Below are positions 63,527 to 64,000 of a DNA stretch of 64,000 bases, piece by piece (positions within the stretch are counted from its first letter, which is position 1; every line of letters starts with the position of its first letter). The notes under the pieces were generated by a model. It ran no database searches and was not told the origin of the DNA. It saw only the letters and a program-made list of their open reading frames with translations. A program made the position numbers and the translations under genes. The stretch comes from Flabesymbios commensalis. Its lineage: Eukaryota > Annelida > Polychaeta > Terebellida > Flabelligeridae. The stretch spans positions 55,099,245-55,163,244 of the forward strand of contig OZ024902.1 in assembly GCA_964017125.1 (NCBI GenBank), in the 5' to 3' direction.

Positions 63527-64000
63527 TTGCTACAATTACAGCTATGCAAACTGCCCCGAAAAAATATATTCATGTTTTCGTAGAAATAACAAGCTATATA
63601 ATTTGTCTAAAATGTAATGATTGTTTACAAATTTAAATCGTTCAAATGAGGATTTGAAAAAATATAAGCTGTTCTATTATCCAAGTCAGCGAGCTGGCTT
63701 ATATAATTCTTGAGACTAATCTCTACAATACAAAACTGGAATGGAAAATGTTTGAAGTATGTGTAGGTTTATAAATTATGATTATGAATATCTAAGGCAA
63801 TATAGAAGAACTGAAGGGGGCACCAATATGGCTATACAGTAACTTCTGTTCCTATCATTCCATTTGCTCTACCATCTGGGCGACGGGGAAAATATAACTA
63901 TAACTTCTGACTTTGTTTGACTCATTGTTTCTTTATTATAGTCTAAAGTTCTTCGGTGTGCACTAATCAGATGGAACAGATGATGTCAGATGGACGCAAC
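63527..64000. other. Intergenic, nothing recognised
   Basis: A minus-strand GCCCAGATGGTAGAGC near 63870 resembles a tRNA A box but has no B box at the right distance, so no tRNA is called. Confidence 0.4.

Noticed and set aside
63840-63890. tRNA-like GCCCAGATGGTAGAGC on the minus strand
   Set aside because: No B box or acceptor-stem pairing at tRNA spacing.
1-64000. Retroviruses, LTR elements or Polintons
   Set aside because: No protease, integrase, capsid or long direct terminal repeats were seen; the reverse-transcriptase pieces are of non-LTR type.

Overview
The window is AT-rich, gene-poor animal DNA. It has introns with GT/AG borders, non-LTR retrotransposon debris, tRNA-derived SINEs, many short inverted-repeat DNA transposons and tandem satellites. 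There are no operons, Shine-Dalgarno sites or dense prokaryotic coding. The repeat style and the two genes (a lengsin-type class I glutamine synthetase homologue and one FAM110 gene) suggest a marine invertebrate, perhaps an echinoderm, hemichordate or lophotrochozoan. The sequence alone does not settle which.

Genes. Both confident genes lie on the minus strand. (1) A FAM110-family gene has coding exons at 15818-15890, 14872-14980 and 9499-10237. All splice phases agree and give 306 residues. (2) A lengsin-like gene has exons at 55516-55657 and 49198-50375, giving 439 residues. Weaker candidates are a 24-codon terminal exon at 2825-2899 (+) and a 46-residue reading frame at 34198-34338 (-).

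Layout. 0.4-1.8 kb: CR1/L2/Jockey-type LINE remnant. 5-8.9 kb: cluster of hairpin MITEs, several with TTAA target sites. 9.5-16 kb: FAM110, with a pogo/Tigger-like element and receptor half-site repeats in its introns and a 187-bp tandem duplication of part of its first coding exon. 19.5-22.2 kb: a ~147-bp satellite with an 882-bp higher-order duplication. 23-43 kb: mixed MITEs, minisatellites, SINEs and a second LINE scrap. 43.5-49.0 kb: a 5.5-kb element with terminal inverted repeats, ending 186 bp past the lengsin stop codon. 49.2-55.7 kb: lengsin, whose 5.1-kb intron holds a hAT-like MITE, a 1.4-kb foldback element with a 9-bp target duplication, and a smaller relative of the 5.5-kb element. 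56-64 kb: SINEs, hairpin MITEs, minisatellites.

The most unusual theme is palindromic architecture. About 20 copies of one hairpin MITE, and separately the TTAA hairpins, keep conserved ends and a conserved centre, while arm sequences differ between copies yet stay self-complementary within a copy. Several larger elements also carry a private short motif arrayed in one orientation in the left half and inverted in the right half. No retrovirus, LTR element, Polinton, CRISPR array or rRNA gene was seen.
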